Notes: generated by a model not told the origin, from the sequence alone. A stretch of DNA of 64,000 nt from Mycobacterium palustre (GCF_002101785.1 NZ_LQPJ01000059.1:1-64000); one strand, 5' to 3'. Counted from the first letter of the stretch, positions 16,866 to 26,034 are shown. Numbers and translations are program-made.

Positions 16866-16956
16866 TGTGCCTAGGGTTCCGCTCGCGTGAGGCCTGGACC
16901 GAGGGGCACACCCGCACCGGGGTGCGGGCACACCAGGGGACAAAAGCCCGGCAGGA
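16866..16956 (+). promoter_or_regulatory. Guanidine-I (ykkC) riboswitch
   Basis: The conserved elements of RF00442 appear in order: CTAGGGTTCCG (16871-16881), CTGGACCGAGGGG (16894-16906), a variable hairpin with arms CCCGCACC and GGTGCGGG, the ACAC element, then GGGGACAAAAGCCCGGCAGG (16936-16955). These residues form the guanidinium pocket in known members. Such aptamers switch downstream genes on when free guanidinium is bound. The next genes are the creatininase-family protein and glutamine synthetase-like ligase. Downstream hairpins GGAGC-cttc-GCTCC (16960-16974) and AGGGCA-gcag-TGCCTC, about 16985-17001, may be the expression platform. No T-run is visible. Confidence 0.93.
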
Positions 16957-17056
16957 TTGCGGAGCCTTCGCTCCGAAGTTGTCGGAGGGCAGCAGTGCCT
17001 CTGGTCATCGTTCGTCGGCCGGCACACCGTCGGCGCATTCCCGGGCCGGTTGCGAC

Positions 17057-17842
17057 GTGAGGTGGGGCGAATGCACCTCGACGCAGCTCGGCCGGCTCGA
17101 GCTGGAGGATCGCATCGGGCTGGTTCCGGTAGGGGCCACCGAGCAACACGGGCCGCACTTGCCCACCGACACCGACACCCGTCTCGCCCAGGCGATATGC
17201 GACGGCGCCGCCGCGCGCTGTGACGCCACGATCGTGCTGCCTGCGGTGTCCGTGGGGTGCAGCCTGGGACACGGGACGGCTTTCCCCGGGACGCTGTCGC
17301 TGTTCCCCGAGGAGCTGACCCGGCTCCTGATTCGCATCGCTGAGTGGTCGGCGCTGAACGGTCTGACTCGCCTGATCTTCGTCAACGGGCACATGGGCAA
17401 CGTCGCCGCGCTCGGCGCGGCGACCGATCGAATGCGGTTCTGCCGCCCCGACCTCCGATCGGCCTGGGTCGATTGGTGGAACGCCAGCCCTGCGATCGCC
17501 GCCGAGGTGCTGGCCGACGGCGAGGACATCCACGCCAACCGGGCGGAAACCTCGCTCGCGCTGCACGTGTTTCCCGAACTGGTCGATCTCTCCGCGATGT
17601 CCGGCGCGGACGACCCGGACCGCACCGACGGGCTGACCTTCCGGTACACCGCGGAAGTGCTGTCGAGCAACGGCGTCACGGGATGCCCGTCGCAGGCCAC
17701 CGCGGCGCTCGGCGGAAGGCTCTTCGAAGCGATCGTCGATGTTGTTGCCACCAAGGCCCGCGACGGGATCACCGAAAAGCCGCCGCTTCCGCGGCCGCAC
17801 GGCCGCACACCCGAACTCATCGAATTTTCAGGAGGCAGTTGA
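17057..17842 (+). CDS. Creatininase-family amidohydrolase
   Basis: This protein of about 261 residues shows the creatininase metal-site motifs: TEQHGPHLPTDTD, VNGHMGN and HANRAETS. Family members hydrolyse cyclic or linear amides (creatinine, and ring-opened sugars or peptides in other members). GTG 17057 is chosen because family similarity begins there; the frame is open back to 16922 inside riboswitch DNA. The start is about 100 bases after the aptamer and has no strong ribosome site, so it could be riboswitch-gated. The stop overlaps the ligase ATG by one base (TGATG). Activity on creatinine or another guanidino lactam would fit the riboswitch but is inference. Confidence 0.82.
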   Translation: MRWGECTSTQLGRLELEDRIGLVPVGATEQHGPHLPTDTDTRLAQAICDGAAARCDATIVLPAVSVGCSLGHGTAFPGTLSLFPEELTRLLIRIAEWSALNGLTRLIFVNGHMGNVAALGAATDRMRFCRPDLRSAWVDWWNASPAIAAEVLADGEDIHANRAETSLALHVFPELVDLSAMSGADDPDRTDGLTFRYTAEVLSSNGVTGCPSQATAALGGRLFEAIVDVVATKARDGITEKPPLPRPHGRTPELIEFSGGS

Positions 17843-19224
17843 TGGATACGGTCAACGTCGTCGAACCCGCCCACCGGGAGCTCGCGGAATCACTCGCGAA
17901 GCGCGGCGTGAAGTATGCCCTCGGCTCGTGGATCGATGTGCACGGCAGACCCAAGACGAAGGTGGTGCCCATCGATCACTTGCCCAACATGCTGGCCGGC
18001 TCCGAGCGCTTCACTCCCAGGGGTATAACCGGTTTCGGCGCGATGGACCCGCACGAAGAGGAGTCCGTCGCGATACCGGACCTCAGCACGCTGCGGCAGT
18101 TGTCCTGGGACAAACGGTTTGTCTGGATGGCCGCCGACATCATGTTCGGCGGGACCGAGCCGTTCGATCAGTGTCCGCGCAGCATCCTGAAGGCGCAGTT
18201 GAACCGGGCGCGCGATCTGGGATTCGAGTTCAAGCTGGGCGTCGAGACCGAGGTCTTCGTGTTCAACCCCACCGAGTCGCGGGGCGGGACCGGTTACCTG
18301 GCGCCGCTGGCCGCCAGCGGCGAACTGGAACCCTGCCCCGCCTACGATGCCGAAGCCACACTGGATGCGGCGGAGTTCCTCGACGACTTTGTGACTGCCC
18401 TGCATGACAACGACTTCGGAGTCTTCAGCTTCGATCACGAGGGCGGCGACGGGCAGTACGAGTTCGACTTCGAGCACGACGGTGCGCTCGAGATGGCCGA
18501 CCGGATAACCTTTTTCCGCCTCATGATCCGCCAGATCGCCAAGCGGCACGGCCTCGCGGTCACCTTCATGCCCAAGCCCTACACCGAAGCGTGGGGATCG
18601 GGCCACCACTACAACATGAGCCTGGTGTCGTCCGAGACCGGTGAGAACGTCATGCGTGATCCCGCTGACCCGCGCGGGATGGGGTGGAGCGCGACGGCAT
18701 ACGCCTTCGTGGCGGGCCTCATGCGGCACGCCGACGCGCTCGCCGCGATCGTGACGCCGACGGTGAATTCATACAAGCGGCTCAACCCCAAACTGGCCGA
18801 TGGCACGCCCTCGTGGGCACCGGTGTGGTCGGCCTACGGCGAACAAAACCGATCGTGCATGCTGCGGCTGCCCAAAAACCGTCCGGCGGTGGAAAACCGT
18901 GTCGTCGACTCGGCGGCAAACACCTATCTGGCGGCGGCGTTTTCACTGGCCGCCGGGCTGGACGGAATCGAGCGCAGCTTGGATCCCGGGGATCCGGTGG
19001 ACGTCGCGCTGATCGACACGCGGCCAGACCCCACCCGGAACGCCGTTCGGCTGCCGCGCAATTTGCTCGAGGCGACCGATGCTTTCGCCCGCAGCGAGCT
19101 TGCCGCGCGGGTCTTTCCCAAGCGTTTCGTCGACGAGTACGTCGACATGAAATACTCAGAGTGGCATTCGTATCACAGCACGGTGACCGACTGGGAGCGC
19201 GATCGCTACCTCTATGCGCTGTGA
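17842..19224 (+). CDS. Type III glutamine synthetase-like ligase
   Basis: This 460-residue ATP-dependent gamma-glutamyl ligase is of the glnT/type III group that includes gamma-glutamylmethylamide synthetases. It keeps the beta-grasp N-terminus, the metal ligands GVETEVFVF, the GGDGQYEFDFEHDG block, the GSGHHYNMSL glycine-loop region and ENRVVDSAANTY. AGGAGG lies seven bases before ATG 17842, giving strong translation coupled to the creatininase gene. It is shorter and distinct from housekeeping GlnA, so condensing glutamate with an alkylamine (or assimilating ammonia released from guanidine) is more likely than bulk glutamine synthesis. Placed under the guanidine riboswitch. Confidence 0.85.
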   Translation: MDTVNVVEPAHRELAESLAKRGVKYALGSWIDVHGRPKTKVVPIDHLPNMLAGSERFTPRGITGFGAMDPHEEESVAIPDLSTLRQLSWDKRFVWMAADIMFGGTEPFDQCPRSILKAQLNRARDLGFEFKLGVETEVFVFNPTESRGGTGYLAPLAASGELEPCPAYDAEATLDAAEFLDDFVTALHDNDFGVFSFDHEGGDGQYEFDFEHDGALEMADRITFFRLMIRQIAKRHGLAVTFMPKPYTEAWGSGHHYNMSLVSSETGENVMRDPADPRGMGWSATAYAFVAGLMRHADALAAIVTPTVNSYKRLNPKLADGTPSWAPVWSAYGEQNRSCMLRLPKNRPAVENRVVDSAANTYLAAAFSLAAGLDGIERSLDPGDPVDVALIDTRPDPTRNAVRLPRNLLEATDAFARSELAARVFPKRFVDEYVDMKYSEWHSYHSTVTDWERDRYLYAL

Positions 19225-19237
19225 GGAGGGTTCACCG

Positions 19238-19864
19238 TTGACGCGGCCCCGGACACCGTCGACGCGGTCGCACCACCGCCGGCGCGCGGTGCTGCGTTCG
19301 GCGGCCGCCGTGTTGCGCCGCCGCGGGTTCGACGCGGTCACGAGCCGGTCGGTCGCCGAGGAGGGGGGCCTGCCGGAGCAGACCGTACGGGCCTACTACC
19401 CGTCGCGGGACGACCTGCGCGCCGCCGGGCTGAAGTTCATGCTCAACGGCTGGATCGAGCAGGCCAACGACTTCATCAAGCGGCTTCCCACGACTCTCGA
19501 CTTGAAAGAGACGGCTCGCCTCATCACCGAGGTCGCCACGGTGCATGCCGCCGACGATGAATACTTGACGCGCGCAACGATCTCCGGTGTTTACGAGCGG
19601 TACCTGCAGGCGGGCAAGCACGCCGAGCTGACCTCGCTGATCGCCGCGTACAACGAAGTTCTGTCCCAACTGGTGGGCCATGTGCTGGCCCGCAACGGCC
19701 GGCGGGCCAGCCCCCAGGTTTGCCGAGCCGTTCTGGCGGTCGCCGACGGAACCGTCATCTACGGACTCGCGGCCGGGGAAAATCCGGTGCCGCGGGCGAT
19801 TCAGATGCTCGAATTCGCAATACCACAACTCTGCGCATCCCAAGGCGATCACCAAACCCGATGA
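19238..19864 (+). CDS. TetR-family regulator
   Basis: This is a 208-residue TetR-type protein with an N-terminal helix-turn-helix (DAVTSRSVAEEGGLPEQTVR followed by AYYPSRDDL) and a helical ligand domain. TTG 19238 is chosen because AGGAGG lies in the ideal position just after the ligase stop; an ATG at 19214 inside the ligase gene is less likely. It is the third gene of the riboswitch operon, so its level should rise with guanidine. It does not closely resemble AmtR. Its targets are unknown and no private operator was recognised. Confidence 0.75.
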   Translation: MTRPRTPSTRSHHRRRAVLRSAAAVLRRRGFDAVTSRSVAEEGGLPEQTVRAYYPSRDDLRAAGLKFMLNGWIEQANDFIKRLPTTLDLKETARLITEVATVHAADDEYLTRATISGVYERYLQAGKHAELTSLIAAYNEVLSQLVGHVLARNGRRASPQVCRAVLAVADGTVIYGLAAGENPVPRAIQMLEFAIPQLCASQGDHQTR

Positions 19865-19898
19865 AAACTTCCCCACGGGGGATGGCATCCTCTGTGGA

Positions 19899-20657
19899 AT
19901 GAGTTCACCCCGTCGCGGACGCCCCAGGATCATCGATCAGCGCAGACCTGGTGACACGCCGCGGGAGGAGATTCTCGACGCCGCCGCCGAACTGTTCACT
20001 GAATGCGGGTACACAGCAACGTCGACGCGGGCCATCGCCGACGCGGTCGGCATCAGGCAGAGCAGCATCTATCACCACTTCGAGACCAAGGACGACATCC
20101 TCGACAACCTGCTGGTGCGCACGGTCGACGCGTCGGCGGCACTCGCGCGACGGCTGCTCAACCACCCCGGGCCCGCGGCGAGCCGCCTTTACGTCATGGT
20201 CTGGTACGACTCACACCAGCTGCTCGCCAGTCGGTGGAATCTGGGTGCCTTATACCAGTTTCCGGAGACTCGGGGTACCAAGTTCCCCCACTTCGAGGCC
20301 CGCCGCGAATATCTCCGCAAGAGCTATCGGCAACTCGCGCGTCAAACGTGCGCCGACTCGAGCGCCTGGCAGCGGCGACCGAGAATCGAGACGACCGTCG
20401 CGACGGAATTACCGTTTCACTTCGTCGAGACCGCGATCCAGATCAGGCTCGATACCCCGGGATGGTTGGACAAGGTGGGGGCCGAGTGCATCGCCGATGG
20501 CATCGCCGACGCCTGCTTGCGCGCGCTGACCGCCACCAGCGGGGCGAGGCTGAAGACGCAGGCCCGTCGCATACTCGACGAGTTGGTGAACGCGCCCGAT
20601 GCCGGCGGAACTCAGGCCGACGCCGCCTGCGCGGCGGAGTCCAACGCCCGCAAATAG
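19899..20657 (+). CDS. AmtR-like nitrogen regulator (TetR family)
   Basis: This 252-residue TetR protein shares long stretches with corynebacterial AmtR: PREEILDAAAELFTECGY, TSTRAIADAVGIRQSSIYHH (recognition helix), LLASRWNLGALYQFPETRG and ELPFHF. AmtR is the repressor of nitrogen-assimilation genes that is released by the PII protein GlnK; in M. smegmatis its regulon centres on a urea-carboxylase operon. AmtR boxes are found at both ends of this island, so it probably represses both operons. It lies 34 bases after the other TetR gene. Its last 46 bases overlap the convergent allophanate hydrolase gene. Confidence 0.85.
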   Translation: MSSPRRGRPRIIDQRRPGDTPREEILDAAAELFTECGYTATSTRAIADAVGIRQSSIYHHFETKDDILDNLLVRTVDASAALARRLLNHPGPAASRLYVMVWYDSHQLLASRWNLGALYQFPETRGTKFPHFEARREYLRKSYRQLARQTCADSSAWQRRPRIETTVATELPFHFVETAIQIRLDTPGWLDKVGAECIADGIADACLRALTATSGARLKTQARRILDELVNAPDAGGTQADAACAAESNARK

Positions 20658-22363
20658 CTCGGCCAATCGCCGTACTGGGAGATGTCCTCGCCCTCCCGCC
20701 ACGCGTCGAGGGTGCAGCCGAAACCAACGACGTGCTCCCCGTTGGCCAGGGTGACCGGGCCGAGCGCCATCGGCGCGGGCAGGGCCGAAAGGAAATCGCC
20801 CAGCATGGCGGTGCCGACCAGCCACAGTTCGCCCCCGATCTGCACGCCGGCCTGGGCGCCGACCCGCACCAGCCCCGGCTTGGCCGGCGTGGTGTTGAGG
20901 CGAGCGAGCCGGTACAGCGGCGCGGTGGCGGCGGGTCCCACCCAGCGCGCCCCGCGGTCGGTGAGCTGATGCGCCAAAGGCTGGTTGTGCAGGTGCGCAC
21001 CGACGACGAACAGTGGGACGGCGGCCAAGCCGGCCCGGACCGGCCAAGGGGCGCGGCCGCTGCCGGGCAGTGAAACCGCACCCGGGCGGGCCACCGGCCG
21101 CGTCGGGGCGATGACGAGGCGTGCCAGGTCCAGTGCGACGGCGTCGGCCCCCGACCTAGCGACCACCGTCACGCCGAACTGCGACCCGTCGGCTGTCCCC
21201 GACGGCACCGCAACCGCGCACAGGTCCATCAGGTTGCAGAAGTTCGTGTAGACGCCCAGCGCGGAGTTGACGGTGACGGGGTCGGCGTTGACCTCGGCGA
21301 TCGTCGGGTGGCTCGTCGTGGTCGGAACCAGCAACGCGTCGCAGCCCCGCAATTCGGCGAGTGCGGTCGCGGTGAGTTCGGTCAGCCGGACGCGGTCGGC
21401 GAGCAGGTCGGTGGCGCGGACCGCCCCCGCAGCCGACACGATCGCCCCCACCGTCGGATCCACCTCGGCGCGGTGGGCGTCGACGAATGCCCCGACGGCC
21501 TCGTGTCTTTCGGCGACCAGGCCGCCCTCATAGAGCAAACGGGCCGCATCGAGGAACGCCGACAGGTCGATCTCACGCAGTGCCACACCGTGTTCCGCAA
21601 GACGGTCGCGGGCATCGTGAAACGCCGACCGCCACGGCCCGGACAGTCCCGGCAGTTCCCGCGGGACGGCCACTGTGGCATTGCGGGGCGCGGCCAGCGG
21701 CGCGTTCGGCGGAAACGGGCGCGCCCCACCGGCCATCAGCCCCATCGCGGCGTCGGCGGTGTCGATGTCGCGCGCCAGCACCGTCACGCAGTCATAGGAG
21801 CGGCACGCGGGAACGACCCCGGCGGTGGGCACCACGCCGGGCGTGGGTTTGATGCCCACGATGCCCTGCAGCGCCGCGGGCACCCGGCCGGATCCCGCCG
21901 TGTCGGTGCCGACGGCGATGTCGGCGAGACCGAGCGCGACGGCGACCGCCGACCCGGAGCTGGAGCCGCCCGAGATGCGTTCGGGCCGACGGGCATCCCG
22001 CACCGCGCCGTACGGGCTGCGCGTTCCGACCAGCCCGGTCGCGAACTGATCGAGGTTGGTCGCCCCGATTACGACGGCGCCGGCATCGCGTAACCGCGCC
22101 ACGACGGGAGCGTCGGCGTCCGCCGGTGCGGTCGCGAAGGCCGGACATCCCGCGGTGGTGGCCAGGCCGGCGACGTCGACGTTGTTTTTGACGGCGGCGA
22201 CCAGCCCGGCCAGCGGCAGGTCCTTTCCCTGCGCGACCGCGGCGTCGACGGCCACCGCCTCGGCCAGCGCATCGGCCATGGGCCGCAGAAAGATCCAGAT
22301 CTCTGGCCGGTCGACGGCCTCGATGGCCGCGTACGCCGCGCGCACCCGCTCGACAGCGCTCAT
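20612..22363 (-). CDS. atzF: Allophanate hydrolase
   Basis: This 583-residue amidase-signature enzyme converts allophanate to two ammonia and two CO2. The Ser-cisSer-Lys triad is visible: K59 (AVKNNVDVAG), the GGSSSGSA block (S134/S135) and S158 in GTDTAGSGR. After the amidase domain (residues 1-440) comes the C-terminal domain of allophanate hydrolases, residues 460-570, with GAHLHNQPLAHQL and FGCTLDAWREGEDISQYGDW. ATG 22363 overlaps the carboxylase stop (ATGA). Last gene of the four-gene operon. It serves both the urea carboxylase and the carboxyguanidine-deiminase routes. The symbol follows the Pseudomonas enzyme. Confidence 0.92.
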   Translation of the reverse strand: MSAVERVRAAYAAIEAVDRPEIWIFLRPMADALAEAVAVDAAVAQGKDLPLAGLVAAVKNNVDVAGLATTAGCPAFATAPADADAPVVARLRDAGAVVIGATNLDQFATGLVGTRSPYGAVRDARRPERISGGSSSGSAVAVALGLADIAVGTDTAGSGRVPAALQGIVGIKPTPGVVPTAGVVPACRSYDCVTVLARDIDTADAAMGLMAGGARPFPPNAPLAAPRNATVAVPRELPGLSGPWRSAFHDARDRLAEHGVALREIDLSAFLDAARLLYEGGLVAERHEAVGAFVDAHRAEVDPTVGAIVSAAGAVRATDLLADRVRLTELTATALAELRGCDALLVPTTTSHPTIAEVNADPVTVNSALGVYTNFCNLMDLCAVAVPSGTADGSQFGVTVVARSGADAVALDLARLVIAPTRPVARPGAVSLPGSGRAPWPVRAGLAAVPLFVVGAHLHNQPLAHQLTDRGARWVGPAATAPLYRLARLNTTPAKPGLVRVGAQAGVQIGGELWLVGTAMLGDFLSALPAPMALGPVTLANGEHVVGFGCTLDAWREGEDISQYGDWPSYLRALDSAAQAASA

Positions 22364-25300
22364 GCCGACACCTCCATGACGTCCCGCTCCGACACGGGTG
22401 GGCCCACGACGACCAACGGGGTGCCCGGGTCGACCTGGTTGCCGGCCTCCACCAATACCCTGGTGACGACACCGTCCGCGGGGGCGGTCACCACAGTCTC
22501 CATCTTCATGGCCTCCAGCGCGAGCAGCGACTGACCCGCCACCACATCGTCGCCGACCGCCACGTCCACCCGCCACACGTTGGCGGAGAACGGCGCATCC
22601 AACCGCTGCTCGTCGGGGTCGAGCACCAGGTCCACCGTGGCTGCGACAGAACGGGATTCGGCCCGTTGCGCGCGGTCGAACTCCCCCGCCCCAGCCCACG
22701 CGGCACGTTCGGCGACGAAGGCGCCGCTCTGACGCGCACGGAACTCCGCGATCGAGTCCGCATGGTCGGCAAGAAAGCGCTCGTGTTCGGCCAGCGAAAA
22801 CGCCCCGGGGGTGATGTCGACCGAACCCCGGCCCGCGGCCAAGTCGGCGCGCAAATCCAGCAACTCTTCGGCGGACACCGGATACCAGCTGATTCGGTCG
22901 AAAAACCGTAGCAGGCATGGGTTTTCGGACTCGAACGGCGCGGTGTGTCGGTAGCGGCTCCACACCTGGGTGGTCCGCCCCACAAGCTGATAGCCGCCCG
23001 GCCCCTCCATGCCGTAGATGCACAGGTACGCGCCGCCGATGCCGACGGAGTTCTCGGCCGTCCAGGTGCGTGCGGGGTTGTACTTGGTGGTCACCAACCG
23101 GTGTCGAGGATCGAGCGGCGTTGCCACGGGCGCGCCGAGGTACACGTCGCCCAGCCCCAAGGTCAGGTACTCCGCGGCGAACACGGTGTCCATGACATCG
23201 GCCTGCGACGCCAACCCGTTGACGCGCCTGATGAACTCGATGTTGGACGGGCACCACGGCGCGTCGTCGCGCACACCCGACATGTACCGCGCGATGGCCT
23301 CCCGGGTCGCGGGGTCGTCCCAGCTCAGGGGCAACCGGACCGACCTGCTCGGCACCACGACATCCGACGTCGCCGGCAGCGCTTCTTCCACTTCGCGCAG
23401 CAGCCCGAGCAGCGAGTTGACCGAGAGCACGTCGGGGTCCACGTGCACCTGCAGCGACCGGATTCCCGGCGTCAGGTCCACTATTCCGGATACGTCGCCG
23501 TCTCGGCGCAGGCCGTCCAGGTGACGATGCAGGGCATGGACTCGGACGCGCAGTGCGAGGTCGAGAACCATGTCGCCGTACTCGACTAGCACGTTGTCGT
23601 CGCCGCTGCGTCGGTAAGTGACCGAGGGGCCGCCGTCTCCGGCACGGCGGGCCAGCACGCCGTCGTCGCCGTCGCCCCCGGTTCGTGGCACGAAACCCGT
23701 TGCGCCACGCGCCCTTCCCACGTCCCGGCGCGACGGCACATCGGCGGCGCGGACCGGGACGAACCGGACGGTGTCGCCCGGGCGCAACTGCCCCAGTTTC
23801 CATCGGTCGGCCGAGGTGACGGTCACCGGGCATACGAAGCCGCCCAGACTCGGGCCATCGGGGCCGAGCAGGATCGGGGTGTCACCGGTGAAATCCATTG
23901 CACCGACGGAATAGGCATTGTCGTGGATGTTCGAGGGATGGAGCCCGGCGTCCCCACCATCGGGGCGCGCCCATTCCGGCGTAGGCCCCTCGAGGCGCAC
24001 GCCGGTGCGCGCCGAGTTGAAGTGCACGCGGTACCGGCTGCCGAAGATGGCGTCGATGTCAGCGCGGGTGAAGAACTCGGGTGCGCCGTGCGGGCCCTCG
24101 GTGACGGCGAGTTCCCAGTCGGACCGCAGCGTCGGGCGATCCTCGAGCGGCACCGCCACCGCGGGCCCGTTGTGCGGGGAGTGGTTGGCCCGCAGCACGT
24201 CACCGGCCACCAGTGGGCGCCCGCCGTGACCGCCGAACCGCCCGAGGGTGAAGGTGGACGCGCTGCCGAGATAGGCCGGCACGTCGAAGCCGCCGGCGAC
24301 GAGAACGTATGTCCGCAAGCCCTTCTCGGCGGCACCGACGTCGAGCACAGCCCCCGCCGGTATCTCGACGGGCTCCCACATCCGGACGGGCGTGCCGTCC
24401 ACCGTCAGTGGGCATTCGGCACCTGTGACGCACACCGTCGTCGGATGCGTCACGCGCAACGCCGGGCCCACCGACGTGCACTCGAGTCCCGGCGCTCCAT
24501 CGACATTGCCAAGCGCACGGTTGCCGAGACGAAACGACAGGTCGTCCATCGGTCCGCTCGGCGGCACGCCGACGTCCCACATGCCCAGCCGCCCGGGCAG
24601 GTCCTGAACGGTGGTCAACAGGCCGGGACGCTCGACGATAATGCTGGGGCGCGGGTCCGTGACGGCGGCGAAGGTGGCGGTGCTATGCGTGCCGGCTCGC
24701 ACGTCGCGGTGATCCAACGCCGCGCGGGCCACGCCGATGTTCACCTCGATGCCCCGCACGTCGGTGGCGTCCAGGGCGGCGCCGAGCCGATCCAGTGCGG
24801 TGTCGCGGTCAGGCGCTGCGGCGATGACTTTGGCCAGCAGCGGGTCGTACCACGCCGTGACGTCCGTCCCAGCCTCGACCCAGGTGTCGACACGGACCTT
24901 CGTTCCATCGGCGAGCCGGTCGGGAAACGTTACGGCAGTGAGCGTTCCGGTGCTTGGGCGGTAATCGCGGGTTGCGTTCTCGGCGTAGATCCGCGCCTCC
25001 ACCGCATGGCCCACCGCGTCGACAGCACCTGTCATGGCGCCAGGCGCCAGGTGTTGCGACAGCATCTCCCGTTCGCCGCGAGCCAACCGAAACATCCAGG
25101 CCGGCAGGTCGATTCCCGTCACGGCCTCGGTGACGGGATACTCCACCTGCAGGCGCGCGTTCACCTCGAGGAAGGACGCCTGCCTGCGGCGCCGGTCGTA
25201 GACAAATTCGACGGTGCCTGCCGAGCGGTAGTTGACCGACGCGGCCAGCGTGCGGGACGACGAATGCAGCAGGTCGCGCAGTTCGTCCGGCAGCGCGGGC

Positions 25301-26034
25301 GCCGGTGCCTCCTCGATCACCTTCTGGTTGCGGCGTTGCAGTGAACAGTCGCGATCGCCCAGCGACAACACCCGACCCGCCCCGTCGCCGAAGATCTGCA
25401 CCTCGACGTGCCGCGCGTCCTCGACAAAACGCTCCACGAACACGCCCGCCGAGCCGAAGCTGCGCTCAGCCTGCCGGGCCACGCGCTCGAACGCCGAGCG
25501 AAGTTCGGCGCGGTCGCGACACACCTGCATGCCGATCCCGCCACCGCCGCCGGTGGCCTTGAGCATGACGGGGTACCCGATGTCGTCGGCCGCGCGGGTC
25601 GCCGCGTCCGCGCTGTCGAGCAGATCCGATCCCGGAAACACCGGGACACCCGCCGCCACAGCCGCCGCGCGGGCCGTGTGTTTGGTGCCGAACACCCGCA
25701 GTTGGTGTGGGGTCGGGCCGACGAAGGACATGCCCGCATCCTCCACGGCGGCGGCGAAATCGGCGTCCTCCGAGAGGAATCCGTACCCCGGGTGGATCAT
25801 GTCGGCACCGGCCTCGTCGGCGGCGGCAAGGATCGCGTCGATCCGCAAATAGCTTTCGCCGGGCGCGGCTGGGCCGAGCCGCACTGCGGCGTCGGCGATC
25901 CGGACGTGGGGCGCGCCGCGGTCGGCGTCGGAGAACACCGCGACCGTGCGCAGGCCCAGCAGCCTTGCCGAGCGTATCAGCCGGACGGCTATCTCCCCCC
26001 GATTGGCGATGAGGACCGTCTGCGCCGCGGTCAC
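22360..26034 (-). CDS. Urea/guanidine carboxylase (biotin-dependent)
   Basis: This 1224-residue multidomain enzyme has, in order: biotin carboxylase (residues 1-450; IANRGEIAVR, ATP-grasp GGGGGIGMQ, EVNARLQVEYPVTE), KipA/KipI-type carboxyltransferase halves (500-1100; GRLGMWDVGVPPSGPMDD, then YNPARTWTAENSVGIGGAY) and biotin carrier (EAMKMETV, biotinyl K1177). It carboxylates urea to allophanate or guanidine to carboxyguanidine. Bacterial homologues beside two DUF1989 genes have been found to prefer guanidine. A single active-site Asn/Asp difference separates the two activities, but I cannot place it without alignment. GTG 26034 overlaps the upstream stop (GTGA). Confidence 0.92.
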   Translation of the reverse strand: MTAAQTVLIANRGEIAVRLIRSARLLGLRTVAVFSDADRGAPHVRIADAAVRLGPAAPGESYLRIDAILAAADEAGADMIHPGYGFLSEDADFAAAVEDAGMSFVGPTPHQLRVFGTKHTARAAAVAAGVPVFPGSDLLDSADAATRAADDIGYPVMLKATGGGGGIGMQVCRDRAELRSAFERVARQAERSFGSAGVFVERFVEDARHVEVQIFGDGAGRVLSLGDRDCSLQRRNQKVIEEAPAPALPDELRDLLHSSSRTLAASVNYRSAGTVEFVYDRRRRQASFLEVNARLQVEYPVTEAVTGIDLPAWMFRLARGEREMLSQHLAPGAMTGAVDAVGHAVEARIYAENATRDYRPSTGTLTAVTFPDRLADGTKVRVDTWVEAGTDVTAWYDPLLAKVIAAAPDRDTALDRLGAALDATDVRGIEVNIGVARAALDHRDVRAGTHSTATFAAVTDPRPSIIVERPGLLTTVQDLPGRLGMWDVGVPPSGPMDDLSFRLGNRALGNVDGAPGLECTSVGPALRVTHPTTVCVTGAECPLTVDGTPVRMWEPVEIPAGAVLDVGAAEKGLRTYVLVAGGFDVPAYLGSASTFTLGRFGGHGGRPLVAGDVLRANHSPHNGPAVAVPLEDRPTLRSDWELAVTEGPHGAPEFFTRADIDAIFGSRYRVHFNSARTGVRLEGPTPEWARPDGGDAGLHPSNIHDNAYSVGAMDFTGDTPILLGPDGPSLGGFVCPVTVTSADRWKLGQLRPGDTVRFVPVRAADVPSRRDVGRARGATGFVPRTGGDGDDGVLARRAGDGGPSVTYRRSGDDNVLVEYGDMVLDLALRVRVHALHRHLDGLRRDGDVSGIVDLTPGIRSLQVHVDPDVLSVNSLLGLLREVEEALPATSDVVVPSRSVRLPLSWDDPATREAIARYMSGVRDDAPWCPSNIEFIRRVNGLASQADVMDTVFAAEYLTLGLGDVYLGAPVATPLDPRHRLVTTKYNPARTWTAENSVGIGGAYLCIYGMEGPGGYQLVGRTTQVWSRYRHTAPFESENPCLLRFFDRISWYPVSAEELLDLRADLAAGRGSVDITPGAFSLAEHERFLADHADSIAEFRARQSGAFVAERAAWAGAGEFDRAQRAESRSVAATVDLVLDPDEQRLDAPFSANVWRVDVAVGDDVVAGQSLLALEAMKMETVVTAPADGVVTRVLVEAGNQVDPGTPLVVVGPPVSERDVMEVSA

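Noticed and set aside
16922..17056. Longer start for the creatininase-family protein
   Set aside because: The extra 45 residues are encoded by riboswitch DNA and show no family similarity.
17842..19224. Housekeeping glutamine synthetase GlnA
   Set aside because: Length, N-terminus and context fit the type III/GlnT-like ligases, not GlnA type I.
22364..23833. 490-residue N-terminal extension of allophanate hydrolase
   Set aside because: The upstream part is Arg-rich antisense-like sequence in another frame of the carboxylase gene; ATG 22363 with the 4-base overlap is the natural start.
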